A DNA stretch of 64,000 bases, from NCBI RefSeq assembly GCF_002250835.2, contig NZ_NOJY02000005.1, positions 98,536 to 162,535 of the forward strand. Direction: 5' to 3'. Below the pieces are notes generated by a model. It made no database searches. It was not told the origin of the DNA and worked only from the letters and a program-made list of their open reading frames with translations. This DNA comes from Romboutsia weinsteinii (GTDB taxonomy: Bacteria; Bacillota; Clostridia; Peptostreptococcales; Peptostreptococcaceae). Positions 35,453 to 45,048 of this stretch are shown here, in pieces (within the stretch, counting starts at the first letter, position 1; every line of letters starts with the position of its first letter). Made by a program: the position numbers and the translations under genes.

Positions 35453-35460
35453 AATACAAT
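35432..35460 (+). promoter_or_regulatory. Promoter of the isc operon
   Basis: TTGACA at 35432-35437, a 17-nt spacer, and TACAAT at 35455-35460. The more perfect TATAAT at 35450 would leave only a 12-nt spacer. Confidence 0.75.
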
Positions 35461-35523
35461 GTTATTGAAAGTAATTCATAGTAAATCAGTATGAATTAGA
35501 TTTCGGTATAGAGGGTGATAATT

Positions 35524-35979
35524 ATGAAGCTATCTACTAAGGGTAGATATGGTCTAAAGGCCATGTTTGAACTATCATTAAACCAAAATAATGGACCAGT
35601 TCCATTGAAGTTTATTGCAAAAAAACAAAATATATCAGATCAATATTTGGAACAAATATTTTCATCCCTAAAGAAATCGGGATTGGTAACTAGCGTAAGG
35701 GGTGCTCAAGGTGGGTATTTACTTAGCAAGGAACCAAAAGATATTACTGTAGGAGACATACTTACTGTACTAGAAGGTCCAGTATCATTATCAGACTGCG
35801 TATTAGATGATGAGGTCTGTGAAAATTCAGGAGTATGTGTGACAAAAGTAGTTTGGGAGAAGATGAAAAAGGGTATAGATGAAGTTATAAATTCAATTAC
35901 TCTTCAAGACATGATAAATGATCACAATAAAAATAAATTAGAAAATGATATTACAAGTACAATATCAAAAAAGAAGTAG
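35524..35979 (+). CDS. iscR: Rrf2 family Fe-S regulator IscR
   Basis: A 151-aa repressor sensing Fe-S cluster status. It has an N-terminal winged helix (MKLSTKGRYGLKAMFELS; QNISDQYLEQIFSSLKKSGLVTSVRGAQGGY) and three Cys in CVLDDEVCENSGVC (C-x7-C-x5-C spacing), the usual [2Fe-2S] ligands. The ATG at 35524 follows GAGGGTGAT. A GTG at 35515 lies in that site. The CymR branch of Rrf2 also sits beside cysteine genes but lacks these Cys, so IscR is favoured. The stop is 12 bp before the desulfurase start. Confidence 0.92.
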   Translation: MKLSTKGRYGLKAMFELSLNQNNGPVPLKFIAKKQNISDQYLEQIFSSLKKSGLVTSVRGAQGGYLLSKEPKDITVGDILTVLEGPVSLSDCVLDDEVCENSGVCVTKVVWEKMKKGIDEVINSITLQDMINDHNKNKLENDITSTISKKK

Positions 35980-35991
35980 GAGATGAATGTA

Positions 35992-37176
35992 ATGGAACAA
36001 AAAAGAATATATATGGATTACTCTGCAACAACTCCTGTGAAAAAAGAAGTATTAGATGCAATGATGCCTTATTTAACGGACTACTTTGGAAATGCATCAA
36101 GCTTCCATTCATTTGGTAGAGAAGCAAAAAATGCTTTAGATAAAGCAAGAGAACAAGTGGCAAACTTAATAGGTGCAAAACCAAATGAAATATATTTCAC
36201 ATCAGGTGGAACAGAAAGTGATAACTGGGCAATAAAAGGTGTTGCATTTGCCAATAAAGATAAAGGAAACCATATAATAACTTCAAAGATAGAACATCAT
36301 GCAATACTTCACACATGTGAATACTTAGAAAAACACCATGGATTTGAAGTAACTTATTTAGATGTTGATTCTGAAGGTAAAATAGATTTAAAACAATTAG
36401 AAGATGCTATAAAAGATACTACAATATTAATAAGCATAATGTTTGCTAATAATGAAATAGGTACTATACAACCTATAAAAGAAATTGGCGAAATAGCTAA
36501 AAAACACAATATAGTATTCCATACTGATGCAGTACAAGCAGCAGGAAATATAAATATAGATGTTAAAGAATTAGATGTTAATTTAATGAGTATGTCATCT
36601 CATAAAATATATGGACCTAAAGGAATAGGTGCATTATATGTGAAAAATGGAACTAAGTTACATGCACATTCTCATGGTGGAGCTCAAGAAAGAAAGAGAA
36701 GAGGCGGAACTGAAAACCTACCATCAATAGTTGGATATGGAAAAGCTGCTGAAATTGCTAAAAGCCATATGAGTGAGCATATAGAAAGACTTACAAGATT
36801 AAGAGATGAATTAATAAATGGTATATTAGATAAAGTACCATACACTAAAGTAAATGGTAGTCTAGAAGACAGACTTCCTGGAAATGCAAATCTTAGATTT
36901 GAGTTTATAGAAGGTGAGTCAATAATATTAATGTTAGACATGTTAGGTATAGCTGTATCAACTGGATCAGCTTGTGCTTCAGGATCACTTGATCCATCAC
37001 ATGTTTTAATGTCTATAGGACTACTTCATGAAGAAGCTCACGGTTCAATAAGATTCTCAATTGGAGACTTTACAACGCAAGAAGATATAGATTACGTAAT
37101 AGAAAAGTTACCAGGTGTTATAGAGAGACTTAGAAGCATGTCTCCACTATACAACAACCTAGTAAAAGGAAAATAA
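35992..37176 (+). CDS. iscS: Cysteine desulfurase IscS/NifS
   Basis: A PLP enzyme taking sulfur from cysteine for Fe-S clusters and for tRNA thiolation by MnmA downstream. The 394-aa protein has YMDYSATTPVKKEV at the N-terminus, HHAILHT, DAVQAAGNI, the PLP lysine in SMSSHKIYGPKG near residue 205, and the catalytic Cys in STGSACASGSLDPSHVL near residue 326. The ATG at 35992 is 8 nt after AGGAGA. The earlier ATG at 35983 overlaps that site. It is second in the isc operon. Confidence 0.96.
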   Translation: MEQKRIYMDYSATTPVKKEVLDAMMPYLTDYFGNASSFHSFGREAKNALDKAREQVANLIGAKPNEIYFTSGGTESDNWAIKGVAFANKDKGNHIITSKIEHHAILHTCEYLEKHHGFEVTYLDVDSEGKIDLKQLEDAIKDTTILISIMFANNEIGTIQPIKEIGEIAKKHNIVFHTDAVQAAGNINIDVKELDVNLMSMSSHKIYGPKGIGALYVKNGTKLHAHSHGGAQERKRRGGTENLPSIVGYGKAAEIAKSHMSEHIERLTRLRDELINGILDKVPYTKVNGSLEDRLPGNANLRFEFIEGESIILMLDMLGIAVSTGSACASGSLDPSHVLMSIGLLHEEAHGSIRFSIGDFTTQEDIDYVIEKLPGVIERLRSMSPLYNNLVKGK

Positions 37177-37192
37177 TAAGGAGGAGATTGAT

Positions 37193-37639
37193 ATGCAATA
37201 TAGCCCAAAAGTTATGGATCACTTTATGAATCCTAGAAATGTTGGAGAAATAGAAGAGGCAAGTGGAATAGGTGAAGTTGGAAACGCTAAATGTGGAGAT
37301 ATAATGAGAATATATCTTGATATAGAAGATGAAATAATAAAAGACGTTAAGTTTATGACATTTGGATGTGGATCAGCAATAGCTAGTTCATCAATGGCTA
37401 CAGAAATGGTTAAAGGAAAAACTATACATGAAGCATTAGCTGTTACAAATAAAGCAGTTGCAGAAGCTTTAGATGGTTTACCACCAGTTAAGATGCACTG
37501 TTCAGTATTAGCTGAGCAAGCTATAAAGTCAGCTTTAATAGACTATGCAAAGAAAAACAACATACACATACCTGAATTAGATGGTGTTGTTATAGATGAT
37601 GATCATGATCACCACCACGATGTAGAGGAAGAAGAATAA
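37193..37639 (+). CDS. iscU: Fe-S scaffold protein IscU/NifU N-terminal type
   Basis: A 148-aa scaffold on which clusters are built. The three ligand cysteines are in GNAKCGDI (near residue 37), FGCGSAIASS (near 62) and KMHCSVLAEQAI (near 105), and the LPPVK motif before the last Cys is the HscA-recognition type (here GLPPVKMHC). The tail DDDHDHHHDVEEEE is rich in His and acids and could bind metal. The ATG follows AAGGAGGAGATTGAT. It ends the isc operon, with a terminator 13 bp later. Confidence 0.95.
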   Translation: MQYSPKVMDHFMNPRNVGEIEEASGIGEVGNAKCGDIMRIYLDIEDEIIKDVKFMTFGCGSAIASSSMATEMVKGKTIHEALAVTNKAVAEALDGLPPVKMHCSVLAEQAIKSALIDYAKKNNIHIPELDGVVIDDDHDHHHDVEEEE

Positions 37640-37651
37640 AAAATGATAAAT

Positions 37652-37692
37652 AAATCTTCGAGATGAATATAATTTCATTTCGAAGATTTTTT
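37652..37692 (+). terminator. Terminator of the isc operon
   Basis: AAATCTTCGAGATGAA pairs with TTCATTTCGAAGATTT through one G-U pair, followed by TTTT. Confidence 0.85.
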
Positions 37693-37846
37693 AATTATAG
37701 ATTAAAAACTTGAATTAAAGAGATTATATTTTAGAAAATGGATAGACTTAAAAGAAGTAAGAACTTTACTTAAGATTAATAAATTTTTTGTTTATGCTTT
37801 TAAAAATTATGTAAAATATATATAATATAAACATCGAGGTGATTTT

Positions 37847-38923
37847 ATGAGCAAAAGAGTAATGATAGGTATGAGTGGTGGGGTAGACAGTTCGGTAGCA
37901 GCCTACCTACTAAAACAACAAGGCTATGAAGTCATAGGGGTTACTATGAAGTTATGGCAAGACGATGACGATGATTTAATAGAGAATGAAGGTGGATGTT
38001 GTTCTTTAGCTGCAGTAGAGGACGCTAGACGTGTAGCTGAGAATATTGGAATACCTTTTTATGTATTAAACTTTAGAGATGTATTTGAAAAGAAAGTAAT
38101 AGAGCCATTTATAGATGAATATCTAAATGGAAGAACTCCTAACCCATGTATAGCATGTAACAAGCATATAAAGTTTGATGATTTCTATAAAAAAGCTAGA
38201 CAAATAGGTTGTGACTATGTTGCAACTGGGCATTATGCTAAAATAGAAAAAGACGAAGAAACGGGAAGATATCAATTAAGAAAATCTGTAACAGATAAAA
38301 AAGATCAGACATATGCTCTTTACAACTTAACACAAGAGCAATTAGAACATACTTTACTTCCAATCGGTGATTATGAAAAAGATAAAGTAAGAGAGATTGC
38401 AAAAGAAATGGGTATGGATGTGCATAATAAACCGGATAGTCAAGAAATCTGTTTCGTAAAAGATAATGACTATGCGGGATATGTAAAAAAACACTCTAAA
38501 AAGAGAATTGAAGATGGGTATTTTGTAGATACTAACGGTAATGTATTAGGAAGACATAAAGGAATAATACATTACACAATAGGTCAAAGAAAAGGTCTAG
38601 GCATAGCATTTGGTAAGCCAATGTTTGTTGTAGATATAGATCCAGTAAAAAATACAGTAATACTTGGTGGAAATGAAGATATCTTCAGTAAAGAACTTAT
38701 TGCAACTGATGTAAACTTAATATCAATTGATAAAATAGATGAGCCAATAAGAGTACAAGCAAAGATAAGATACTCAGCTAAGCCATCTCCTGCAACTATA
38801 TATAATAATGGAGAAAACTCTATAAAGATAGTATTTGATGAACCTCAAAGAGCTATAACTAAAGGTCAATCTGTTGTAATGTACGATGGAGACATAGTTG
38901 TAGGTGGAGGAATAATTAAATAA
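37847..38923 (+). CDS. mnmA: tRNA-specific 2-thiouridylase MnmA
   Basis: It thiolates U34 of tRNA-Lys, -Glu and -Gln using sulfur relayed from the cysteine desulfurase. The 358-aa protein has PP-loop [15 protein letters not shown] (residues 7-21), the catalytic cysteines in [12 protein letters not shown] (near 98-101) and DSQEICFV (near 201), and the C-terminal beta-barrel with [13 protein letters not shown]. The ATG follows CGAGGTGATTTT. It lies after the isc operon but behind its terminator, so it has its own promoter in 37693-37846. Confidence 0.96.
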   Translation: MSKRVMIGMSGGVDSSVAAYLLKQQGYEVIGVTMKLWQDDDDDLIENEGGCCSLAAVEDARRVAENIGIPFYVLNFRDVFEKKVIEPFIDEYLNGRTPNPCIACNKHIKFDDFYKKARQIGCDYVATGHYAKIEKDEETGRYQLRKSVTDKKDQTYALYNLTQEQLEHTLLPIGDYEKDKVREIAKEMGMDVHNKPDSQEICFVKDNDYAGYVKKHSKKRIEDGYFVDTNGNVLGRHKGIIHYTIGQRKGLGIAFGKPMFVVDIDPVKNTVILGGNEDIFSKELIATDVNLISIDKIDEPIRVQAKIRYSAKPSPATIYNNGENSIKIVFDEPQRAITKGQSVVMYDGDIVVGGGIIK

Positions 38924-39047
38924 TATAGCAATAATTTTTTATATATTAAAAATTATACTATTGATTAATTATATAAAGTTTAGTAATATATCTATAGATA
39001 AAAATTAATAGAAATTAAACACAATGAAAAGAAATAGTAAATTATTT

Positions 39048-39256
39048 GAAGTCTTACAGAGAGAGGGAGTTGGTGAGAGCCCTTAGAATAAAATAGTTGA
39101 AGCAGTCTTGGAGTAGCATTCTTGAAAGTAAGTAGAGATTGCCGGTAGTTCCGTTATAACTAAGGTTTTCCGAAGATGTCATGATTTCATGATAATTAGG
39201 GTGGTACCGCGAAATTATCCTCGCCCCTATACATTTGTATATGTGCGAGGTTTTTT
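39048..39256 (+). promoter_or_regulatory. T-box riboswitch of alaS
   Basis: A tRNA-sensing leader. The hallmark T-box sequence AGGGTGGTACCGCG is at 39198-39211, where TGGT would pair with the ACCA end of uncharged tRNA. The terminator stem CCTCGC (39219-39224) / GCGAGG (39245-39250) is followed by TTTTTT. Stem I carries GAGAGGGAG and GGTGAGAGCC, and a likely alanine specifier GCA lies at 39116-39118 (GTAGCATTC). Uncharged tRNA-Ala should stabilise the antiterminator and permit alaS expression. 38924-39047 is plain AT-rich DNA that must hold the promoter. Confidence 0.93.
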
Positions 39257-39310
39257 ATATGTAAAAATAAAAGTTATAGAGTTATAACTTAAAAATAGGA
39301 GGAAAATAAT

Positions 39311-41956
39311 ATGCAACAAATGGGATTAAACGAAATTAGAAGCAAATTTTTAAAATTCTTTGAATCTAAAGGTCACTACGTGAAAGATAGTGCATCTTTA
39401 GTACCACACAACGATAAGAGTTTATTACTTATAAACTCAGGTATGGCTCCACTTAAAAACTACTTCGCAGGAGTAGAAGTACCACCAAGCGTAAGAATGA
39501 CTACTTGCCAAAAGTGTATAAGAACTGGAGATATAGAAAACGTAGGAAAGACTGCTAGACATGGTACTTTCTTTGAAATGTTAGGAAACTTCTCGTTCGG
39601 AGATTACTTCAAGGAAGAATCTATAGCTTGGGGATGGGAATTCGTAACTGAGCATTTAAATATGCCAGAAGATAAAATATGGGTAACAGTTTATGAAGAA
39701 GATGATGATGCTTATGAATTATGGGAAAAAGGAATGAACTTCCCTAAAGAAAGAATAGTTAGACTTGGAAAAGACGATAACTTCTGGGAAATAGGTATAG
39801 GACCTTGTGGACCATGTTCAGAAATGTACTTCGATAGAGGAGAAGCATTTGGATGTGATAATCCAGATTGTAAGCCAGGGTGTGACTGTGATAGATACTT
39901 AGAATTTTGGAATCATGTATTCACTCAATTCGATAGAGATGAAGATGGAAAATATGGACAATTAGAAAACAAAAACATAGATACAGGAATGGGTCTAGAG
40001 AGAATGGCTTGTATAATGCAAGACGTTGATAATATATTTGAAGTAGATACAATAAGACAAATAATAAGTGCTATAGAAAAGGCTGCTAACGTAGAATATG
40101 GAAAAAATGCTAAGAGAGATGTCTCTGTAAGAATAATAACTGACCATATAAGAGCTGTAAGCTTCTTAGTTGCAGATGGTGTACTTCCATCAAATGAAGG
40201 TAGAGGATACGTTCTTAGAAGATTACTTAGAAGAGCTGCTAGACATGGTAAATTATTAGGAATAAAAGAAAACTTCTTATACAAATTAGTTGATGAAGTA
40301 ATAAGTGTAAGTGGAGAAGCGTACCCAGAACTAGTAGAAAAAGAAAGCTACATAAAGAAAGTAATAAGAATAGAAGAAGAAAAGTTCAATGAAACTATAG
40401 ATCAAGGTAGTGAAATACTAGCTTCTTATATAGCTGAATTAAAATCTAACAACATAAATACTTTAAGTGGAGAAAATGCATTTAAATTATATGATACTTA
40501 TGGTTTCCCAATAGATTTAACTAAGGAAATATTAGAAGAAGAAGGTCTTGATTTAGATGAAGAATCTTTTAATGAAGAAATGAATAAGCAAAGAGAAAGA
40601 GCTAGAAATGCTAGAGGAAATATGGAAGGTGAAAGCTGGAAGGAAGATCCACTATCAAAGCTAGATGCATCTGTTCAAAGTTCATTTGAGGGATATGAAG
40701 ATTTAACTATATTAGGAAAAGTTAATGCTATAGTTAAAGACAATGAAATAGTAGAATCTGCTACTGAAGGAGATGTAGTTACAATAGTATTAGACAAGAC
40801 TACTTTCTATCCAGAAGGTGGGGGTCAAGCAGGAGACTGTGGTATACTTACTAACGCATCTGAAGATGTAGTAATAGAAGTAACAGATACAAGAAAAGGC
40901 GCTAACAATACTATAAAGCATATAGGAAAAGTTAAATGTGGAACAGTTAATACTAATGAAGAATTAAAAGCTTTAGTAAACAAAGACGTAAGAATGGCTT
41001 CTGCAAGAAACCACAGTGCAACTCACTTACTTCACAAAGCTTTAAAAGAAGTATTAGGAGATCACGTTAACCAAGCAGGATCTTTAGTTACTCCAGAAAG
41101 ATTAAGATTTGACGTAACACACTTTGAAGCTATATCAAAAGATGAGTTAAAAGTAATAGAAGAAAAAGTAAACAATGCAATATTAGATGCTTTAGATATA
41201 AACTGCGAAAATATGAGTATAAATGAAGCAAAAGAAAAAGGAGCTACAGCATTATTTGGCGAAAAGTATGGTAATGATGTAAGAGTTGTTGCTATGGGTG
41301 ATTATTCTATAGAACTTTGTGGAGGAACTCACTTAAAAAATACTTCTCAAATAGGTATGTTTAAAATAGTATCTGAAGGTGGAGTAGCTGCAGGTGTAAG
41401 AAGAATAGAAGCTATAACAGGAAAATCAGTATACGAATACTTAAAAGAAAAAGAAGCTGTAATAAATGAAGTTTGCACTACATTAAAAGCTAAAGAAGAT
41501 AACTTAACTCAAAGAGCTCAAAGTTTAGTTGATGAAAACAAAGCATTGGCTAAAGAGTTACATGATGTTAAGACTAAGATGAGCTTACAGTCTGTAGACT
41601 CAATATTAGATTCTAAGTTAGATATAAATGGAGTTAACTTAATAACAACTAAATTTGAAAATATGGATATGAATACTTTAAAAGACACTACAGATAGTTT
41701 AAGAGATAAGCTAGCATCAGGTGTAGTTGTAGTAGCTAATGTATGTGAAGATAAGGTAAACTTCATAGTAACTGCTACTAAGGATGTATTAGATAGAGGG
41801 ATTCATTCAGGAAACATAGTTAGAGAAGTTGCACAAATTGCTGGTGGAAAAGGTGGAGGAAGACCTAACATGGCGCAAGCAGGAGCTACAGATGTAACTA
41901 AGGTTGATGAAGCATTAAACTATGCAGCTGAGGTTGTTAAGTCACAAGTAAAATAA
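39311..41956 (+). CDS. alaS: Alanyl-tRNA synthetase
   Basis: It charges tRNA-Ala. The 881-aa protein has the class II catalytic domain (SKFLKFFESKGHYV; RMTTCQKCIRTGDIENVG; GHTFFEML-type RHGTFFEMLGNFSFGDYF), then the tRNA-recognition region. The editing domain carries HSATHLLHKAL and CGGTH near residue 675, which clear Ser-tRNA and Gly-tRNA. The C-terminal DHHA1/C-Ala domain has GGKGGGRPNMAQAGA. The cluster CDNPDCKPGCDCD near residue 180 is a zinc-like insert. It is controlled by the T-box upstream. Confidence 0.98.
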   Translation: MQQMGLNEIRSKFLKFFESKGHYVKDSASLVPHNDKSLLLINSGMAPLKNYFAGVEVPPSVRMTTCQKCIRTGDIENVGKTARHGTFFEMLGNFSFGDYFKEESIAWGWEFVTEHLNMPEDKIWVTVYEEDDDAYELWEKGMNFPKERIVRLGKDDNFWEIGIGPCGPCSEMYFDRGEAFGCDNPDCKPGCDCDRYLEFWNHVFTQFDRDEDGKYGQLENKNIDTGMGLERMACIMQDVDNIFEVDTIRQIISAIEKAANVEYGKNAKRDVSVRIITDHIRAVSFLVADGVLPSNEGRGYVLRRLLRRAARHGKLLGIKENFLYKLVDEVISVSGEAYPELVEKESYIKKVIRIEEEKFNETIDQGSEILASYIAELKSNNINTLSGENAFKLYDTYGFPIDLTKEILEEEGLDLDEESFNEEMNKQRERARNARGNMEGESWKEDPLSKLDASVQSSFEGYEDLTILGKVNAIVKDNEIVESATEGDVVTIVLDKTTFYPEGGGQAGDCGILTNASEDVVIEVTDTRKGANNTIKHIGKVKCGTVNTNEELKALVNKDVRMASARNHSATHLLHKALKEVLGDHVNQAGSLVTPERLRFDVTHFEAISKDELKVIEEKVNNAILDALDINCENMSINEAKEKGATALFGEKYGNDVRVVAMGDYSIELCGGTHLKNTSQIGMFKIVSEGGVAAGVRRIEAITGKSVYEYLKEKEAVINEVCTTLKAKEDNLTQRAQSLVDENKALAKELHDVKTKMSLQSVDSILDSKLDINGVNLITTKFENMDMNTLKDTTDSLRDKLASGVVVVANVCEDKVNFIVTATKDVLDRGIHSGNIVREVAQIAGGKGGGRPNMAQAGATDVTKVDEALNYAAEVVKSQVK

Positions 41957-41983
41957 ATAACCATATTAAAGGGGGATTTAACA

Positions 41984-42244
41984 ATGGAAAAAGATTTAGA
42001 TTATACAATGAAATTTGAAGGTGTATCAGATACAGAAAAGATGAGCGTTGGAGAAGCTATAGATTTTGTATATGAATCTCTAACTGAGAAAGGATATAAC
42101 CCTATAAATCAAATTATAGGGTATATACTTTCAGGTGATTCAAGTTATATAACTAGTTATAAGAATGCAAGATCTGTAATTAAAAAATTTGAAAGAGACG
42201 AGATACTTGAAGAAGTAATCACTCATTATTTAAACAGAAAGTAG
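41984..42244 (+). CDS. ireB: IreB family regulatory phosphoprotein (UPF0297)
   Basis: An 86-aa protein matching the IreB/YrzL family: FEGVSDTEKMSVGEAIDFVYESL, NPINQIIGYILSGDSSYITSYKNARSVI and the terminal ERDEILEEVITHYL. In Enterococcus faecalis IreB is a substrate of the IreK Ser/Thr kinase and modulates cephalosporin resistance. Threonines near the N-terminus (Thr8, Thr17 in this protein) are the possible phosphosites. It sits between alaS and ruvX as in most Firmicutes. Confidence 0.93.
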   Translation: MEKDLDYTMKFEGVSDTEKMSVGEAIDFVYESLTEKGYNPINQIIGYILSGDSSYITSYKNARSVIKKFERDEILEEVITHYLNRK

Positions 42245-42253
42245 GGCGATCTA

Positions 42254-44431
42254 ATGAAGAAGAAAATTGGATCATTATTGGTAGCAATTATGATACTAGT
42301 AGTATCTATGACCCAATATAGCTTTGCAAATGAAGACAATAAGCAAGGTAAAGTTATATTTATAAATATGACTAGAACTAGCCTTGATAATATGTTGAAA
42401 ATATCATCTCTAAAAGAGGAATTAGACAACAGAGGACACGTAGGTCTAATGAATATAAGAGGTGATAAAGGAACTGACGATAGAAGGTCTTTTGCTAGTA
42501 TGGGTGCTGGAGGTAGAGCTAATGTTAGTACAGAGGATCTAATAAACTTCCAAGAAACTGATAAAAATGAGGCAGCAACTTTTAAAGCTGCAACAGGTCA
42601 AAAAGCGAAAGCAATAAATGATTTGACTATCAATAATTCTATACATGAAAACAAAGACAAAGGTCAATATGGATCTACATTAGGTTCTTTAGGACAAACA
42701 CTATCAGATAATAACTTGAAAACAGCAGTACTTGGAAACTCAGATATAATTGAAAATGGTGAACTAGTAAAAAATAGAAATATTGGTCTAGTTGCTATGG
42801 ACGAACATGGAAGAATAGATGCTGGAAATATTGATGATATTAATGTAGAGGATTTATCAATGCCTTATGGAATAAGAACTGACTATGATAAATTAACTAA
42901 AGAAACTAAAAAGTATTACAATGAAAGTAATGCTATATTTGTGGATTTAGGAGATACATATAGATTAGATATGTATAGATTAAATTTAAATGAAAAAACT
43001 CATGGACAAATGAGATCTAAGATAGCTAAGAATATTGATAAATACTTAGAAGAAGTATTCAATATGATTGGTGAAAATGATACAGTATATATAACAAGTG
43101 CTTTTCCTAGTGACTTAGATTATAAAAATAAAAAGAGGTTATCTCCAATAATTAAATTTAGTGGAGAAGGAAAAGGAGTCTTAGCATCTCCAACAACAAG
43201 AAGAGATGGAATAGTAGCAAACTTAGATGTTGGTGTAGATATACTAAGTGAGTTTGGTTTAGAGAATGAAAATATGGTAGGCAGAAAATACGACTTGGTA
43301 GATAAGAGTGATAATATAACATTTTTATCAGATGAGTATGAAAAAATAGTTACTATCTCTAGTATTAGATCAAACGTAGTAAATAGTTTTGTAGGAGTAG
43401 TATCTGCATCATGGATAATAGGAATGTTTGCAGTATTCTTTAGAAACTACATACCTAATAAGAAAAAGGTATTTACAGTCCTAAAAGAATTTATAAAATT
43501 AGGTCTTATATTACCACTATCATTCTTAATAGTAGCTATATTTAACTTTAAGACGCCTATGTCAATATCTTTAGGTATACTGGCAACTACAATAGCCTTC
43601 TATTTAATAGGAAGATTACTATTTAAAGATGATATAAAACATATGGGATTCTTTGCTGTAGTAACAATACTAGCTATATCTATTGACTGTGCATTTGGAA
43701 CATACCTAATGAAAAATAGTATAATGAGTTATGATGCCATAATTGGTGCAAGATATTATGGTATGGGTAATGAATATCAAGGTATAGCAATAGGAAGTGC
43801 AATATTTGGATTAGCAGTACTACTACAATATAAAAAAATACCGAAGTGGTTAGCTGTAGTATCGTCTATATTTATTTTAATTACTAGTGCATCTCCAGCT
43901 ATGGGAGCAAACGTAGGAGCTGCCATTTCTGAGAGTGTAGCTTACTTATTATTTATACTTATAATATTTAATGTTAAGCTAGATTTCAAAAAGGTAATAT
44001 TAATTGGACTTGCAGCTGCAGGCGTAGTATTTGCATTTGCAGCATTTGATATGATTTCAGGTAGTGAGTCGCACTTAGCTGGTTTTGTTGAACAAATATT
44101 AGTAAATGGACCTGGAACTATAATCCAAACATTTAGCAGAAAGATTCAGATGAACTTAAAGCTAGCACAAACTAGTGTATGGGTAAACATACTACTTGCG
44201 GGTGTTGCTATAATAGGAGTTCTTATATTTAGACCATCTAGACATTTTAGAAAAATAGCTAGAGAATACAAATTTATATTTGATAGCTTTATAGCTACTA
44301 TGGTAGGATGTGCTATAACTCTTTTAGTAAATGATTCAGGTATAGTTGCGGCATCAACTGCATCTATTTATATACTTATACCTTTAATAATAATAAGTAT
44401 GAATATGATAATATTTGAAGATAAAGAATAA
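42254..44431 (+). CDS. Large membrane protein with extracytoplasmic N-terminal domain
   Basis: A 725-aa protein I cannot name. A signal peptide (residues 1-26, ending SFANE) is followed by an extracytoplasmic domain of about 350 residues with GKVIFINMTRTSLDNM, TYRLDMYRLN and YITSAFPSD, whose strand order resembles alkaline-phosphatase-like folds (inference). From about residue 385 there are nine or ten membrane helices, with the conserved-looking GARYYGMGNEYQGIAIGS and SPAMGANVGA loops. It begins 9 bp after ireB and is probably cotranscribed with it. A glycopolymer-related envelope role is possible but unsupported. Confidence 0.85.
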   Translation: MKKKIGSLLVAIMILVVSMTQYSFANEDNKQGKVIFINMTRTSLDNMLKISSLKEELDNRGHVGLMNIRGDKGTDDRRSFASMGAGGRANVSTEDLINFQETDKNEAATFKAATGQKAKAINDLTINNSIHENKDKGQYGSTLGSLGQTLSDNNLKTAVLGNSDIIENGELVKNRNIGLVAMDEHGRIDAGNIDDINVEDLSMPYGIRTDYDKLTKETKKYYNESNAIFVDLGDTYRLDMYRLNLNEKTHGQMRSKIAKNIDKYLEEVFNMIGENDTVYITSAFPSDLDYKNKKRLSPIIKFSGEGKGVLASPTTRRDGIVANLDVGVDILSEFGLENENMVGRKYDLVDKSDNITFLSDEYEKIVTISSIRSNVVNSFVGVVSASWIIGMFAVFFRNYIPNKKKVFTVLKEFIKLGLILPLSFLIVAIFNFKTPMSISLGILATTIAFYLIGRLLFKDDIKHMGFFAVVTILAISIDCAFGTYLMKNSIMSYDAIIGARYYGMGNEYQGIAIGSAIFGLAVLLQYKKIPKWLAVVSSIFILITSASPAMGANVGAAISESVAYLLFILIIFNVKLDFKKVILIGLAAAGVVFAFAAFDMISGSESHLAGFVEQILVNGPGTIIQTFSRKIQMNLKLAQTSVWVNILLAGVAIIGVLIFRPSRHFRKIAREYKFIFDSFIATMVGCAITLLVNDSGIVAASTASIYILIPLIIISMNMIIFEDKE

Positions 44432-44449
44432 TTTTTATTTATATATAAG

Positions 44450-44482
44450 CTAGTCAGGAGATTTCCTGACTAGTTTAATTTT
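44450..44482 (+). terminator. Terminator after the 725-aa membrane protein
   Basis: Perfect 10-bp arms CTAGTCAGGA / TCCTGACTAG with a 4-nt loop, then TTTAATTTT. Confidence 0.85.
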
Positions 44483-44551
44483 AAGTGCATTAATGATTTT
44501 TATATTGGCAAAATAAATAGAGATAACACTCAAAAATAAGGAGAAATATAT

Positions 44552-44977
44552 ATGTTAGACGGAAGAATAATGGGACTTGATATAGGAGATAAAACTATAG
44601 GTGTGGCAGTAAGTGATATAATGGGAATTACTGCACAAGGAGTCACAACAGTAAGAAGAGTAGGTAAGAAGAAAGATATTGAAGAGTTAAAGGCAATAAT
44701 AAAAGAAAGACAAGTAAATAAAATAGTATCAGGACTTCCTAAAAATATGAATGGTACAATAGGACCTCAAGGTGAAAAAGTTCAAAAGTTTTGTGAGTTA
44801 TTACAAGAAGAAACTGGTATAGCTATAGAATTTTGGGATGAGAGGTTATCTACGGTTGCAGCTGAAAGAACATTGATAGAAGGAAATGTTCGTAGAGAAA
44901 ATAGAAAGAAAGTAATAGACATGCTTGCTGCTGTAATAATTTTACAAGGTTACTTAGATCTTAAAAGAAATTTCTAA
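44552..44977 (+). CDS. ruvX: RuvX/YqgF RNase H-fold nuclease
   Basis: A 141-aa protein of the YqgF family, proposed as a Holliday junction resolvase and shown in E. coli to act in pre-16S rRNA 5' end processing. It has an N-terminal [15 protein letters not shown] with the first catalytic Asp, [31 protein letters not shown], and a final acidic site in [17 protein letters not shown]. The ATG follows AAGGAGAAATATAT. It precedes the DUF1292 gene by 71 bp. Confidence 0.94.
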   Translation: MLDGRIMGLDIGDKTIGVAVSDIMGITAQGVTTVRRVGKKKDIEELKAIIKERQVNKIVSGLPKNMNGTIGPQGEKVQKFCELLQEETGIAIEFWDERLSTVAAERTLIEGNVRRENRKKVIDMLAAVIILQGYLDLKRNF

Positions 44978-45048
44978 AAAGCATATAAAATTATAGTTTT
45001 ATGAGATATAATATAGGTAATAAAAAAATAAAATTTGAGGTGAATGAT

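Noticed and set aside
35450..35455. TATAAT as the -10 of iscR with TTGACA at 35432
   Set aside because: The spacer would be 12 nt. TACAAT at 35455 gives exactly 17 nt and is preferred.
37693..37846. A small RNA gene such as 6S RNA upstream of mnmA
   Set aside because: The stretch is AT-rich without the long interrupted hairpin expected. It is more likely a simple promoter region.
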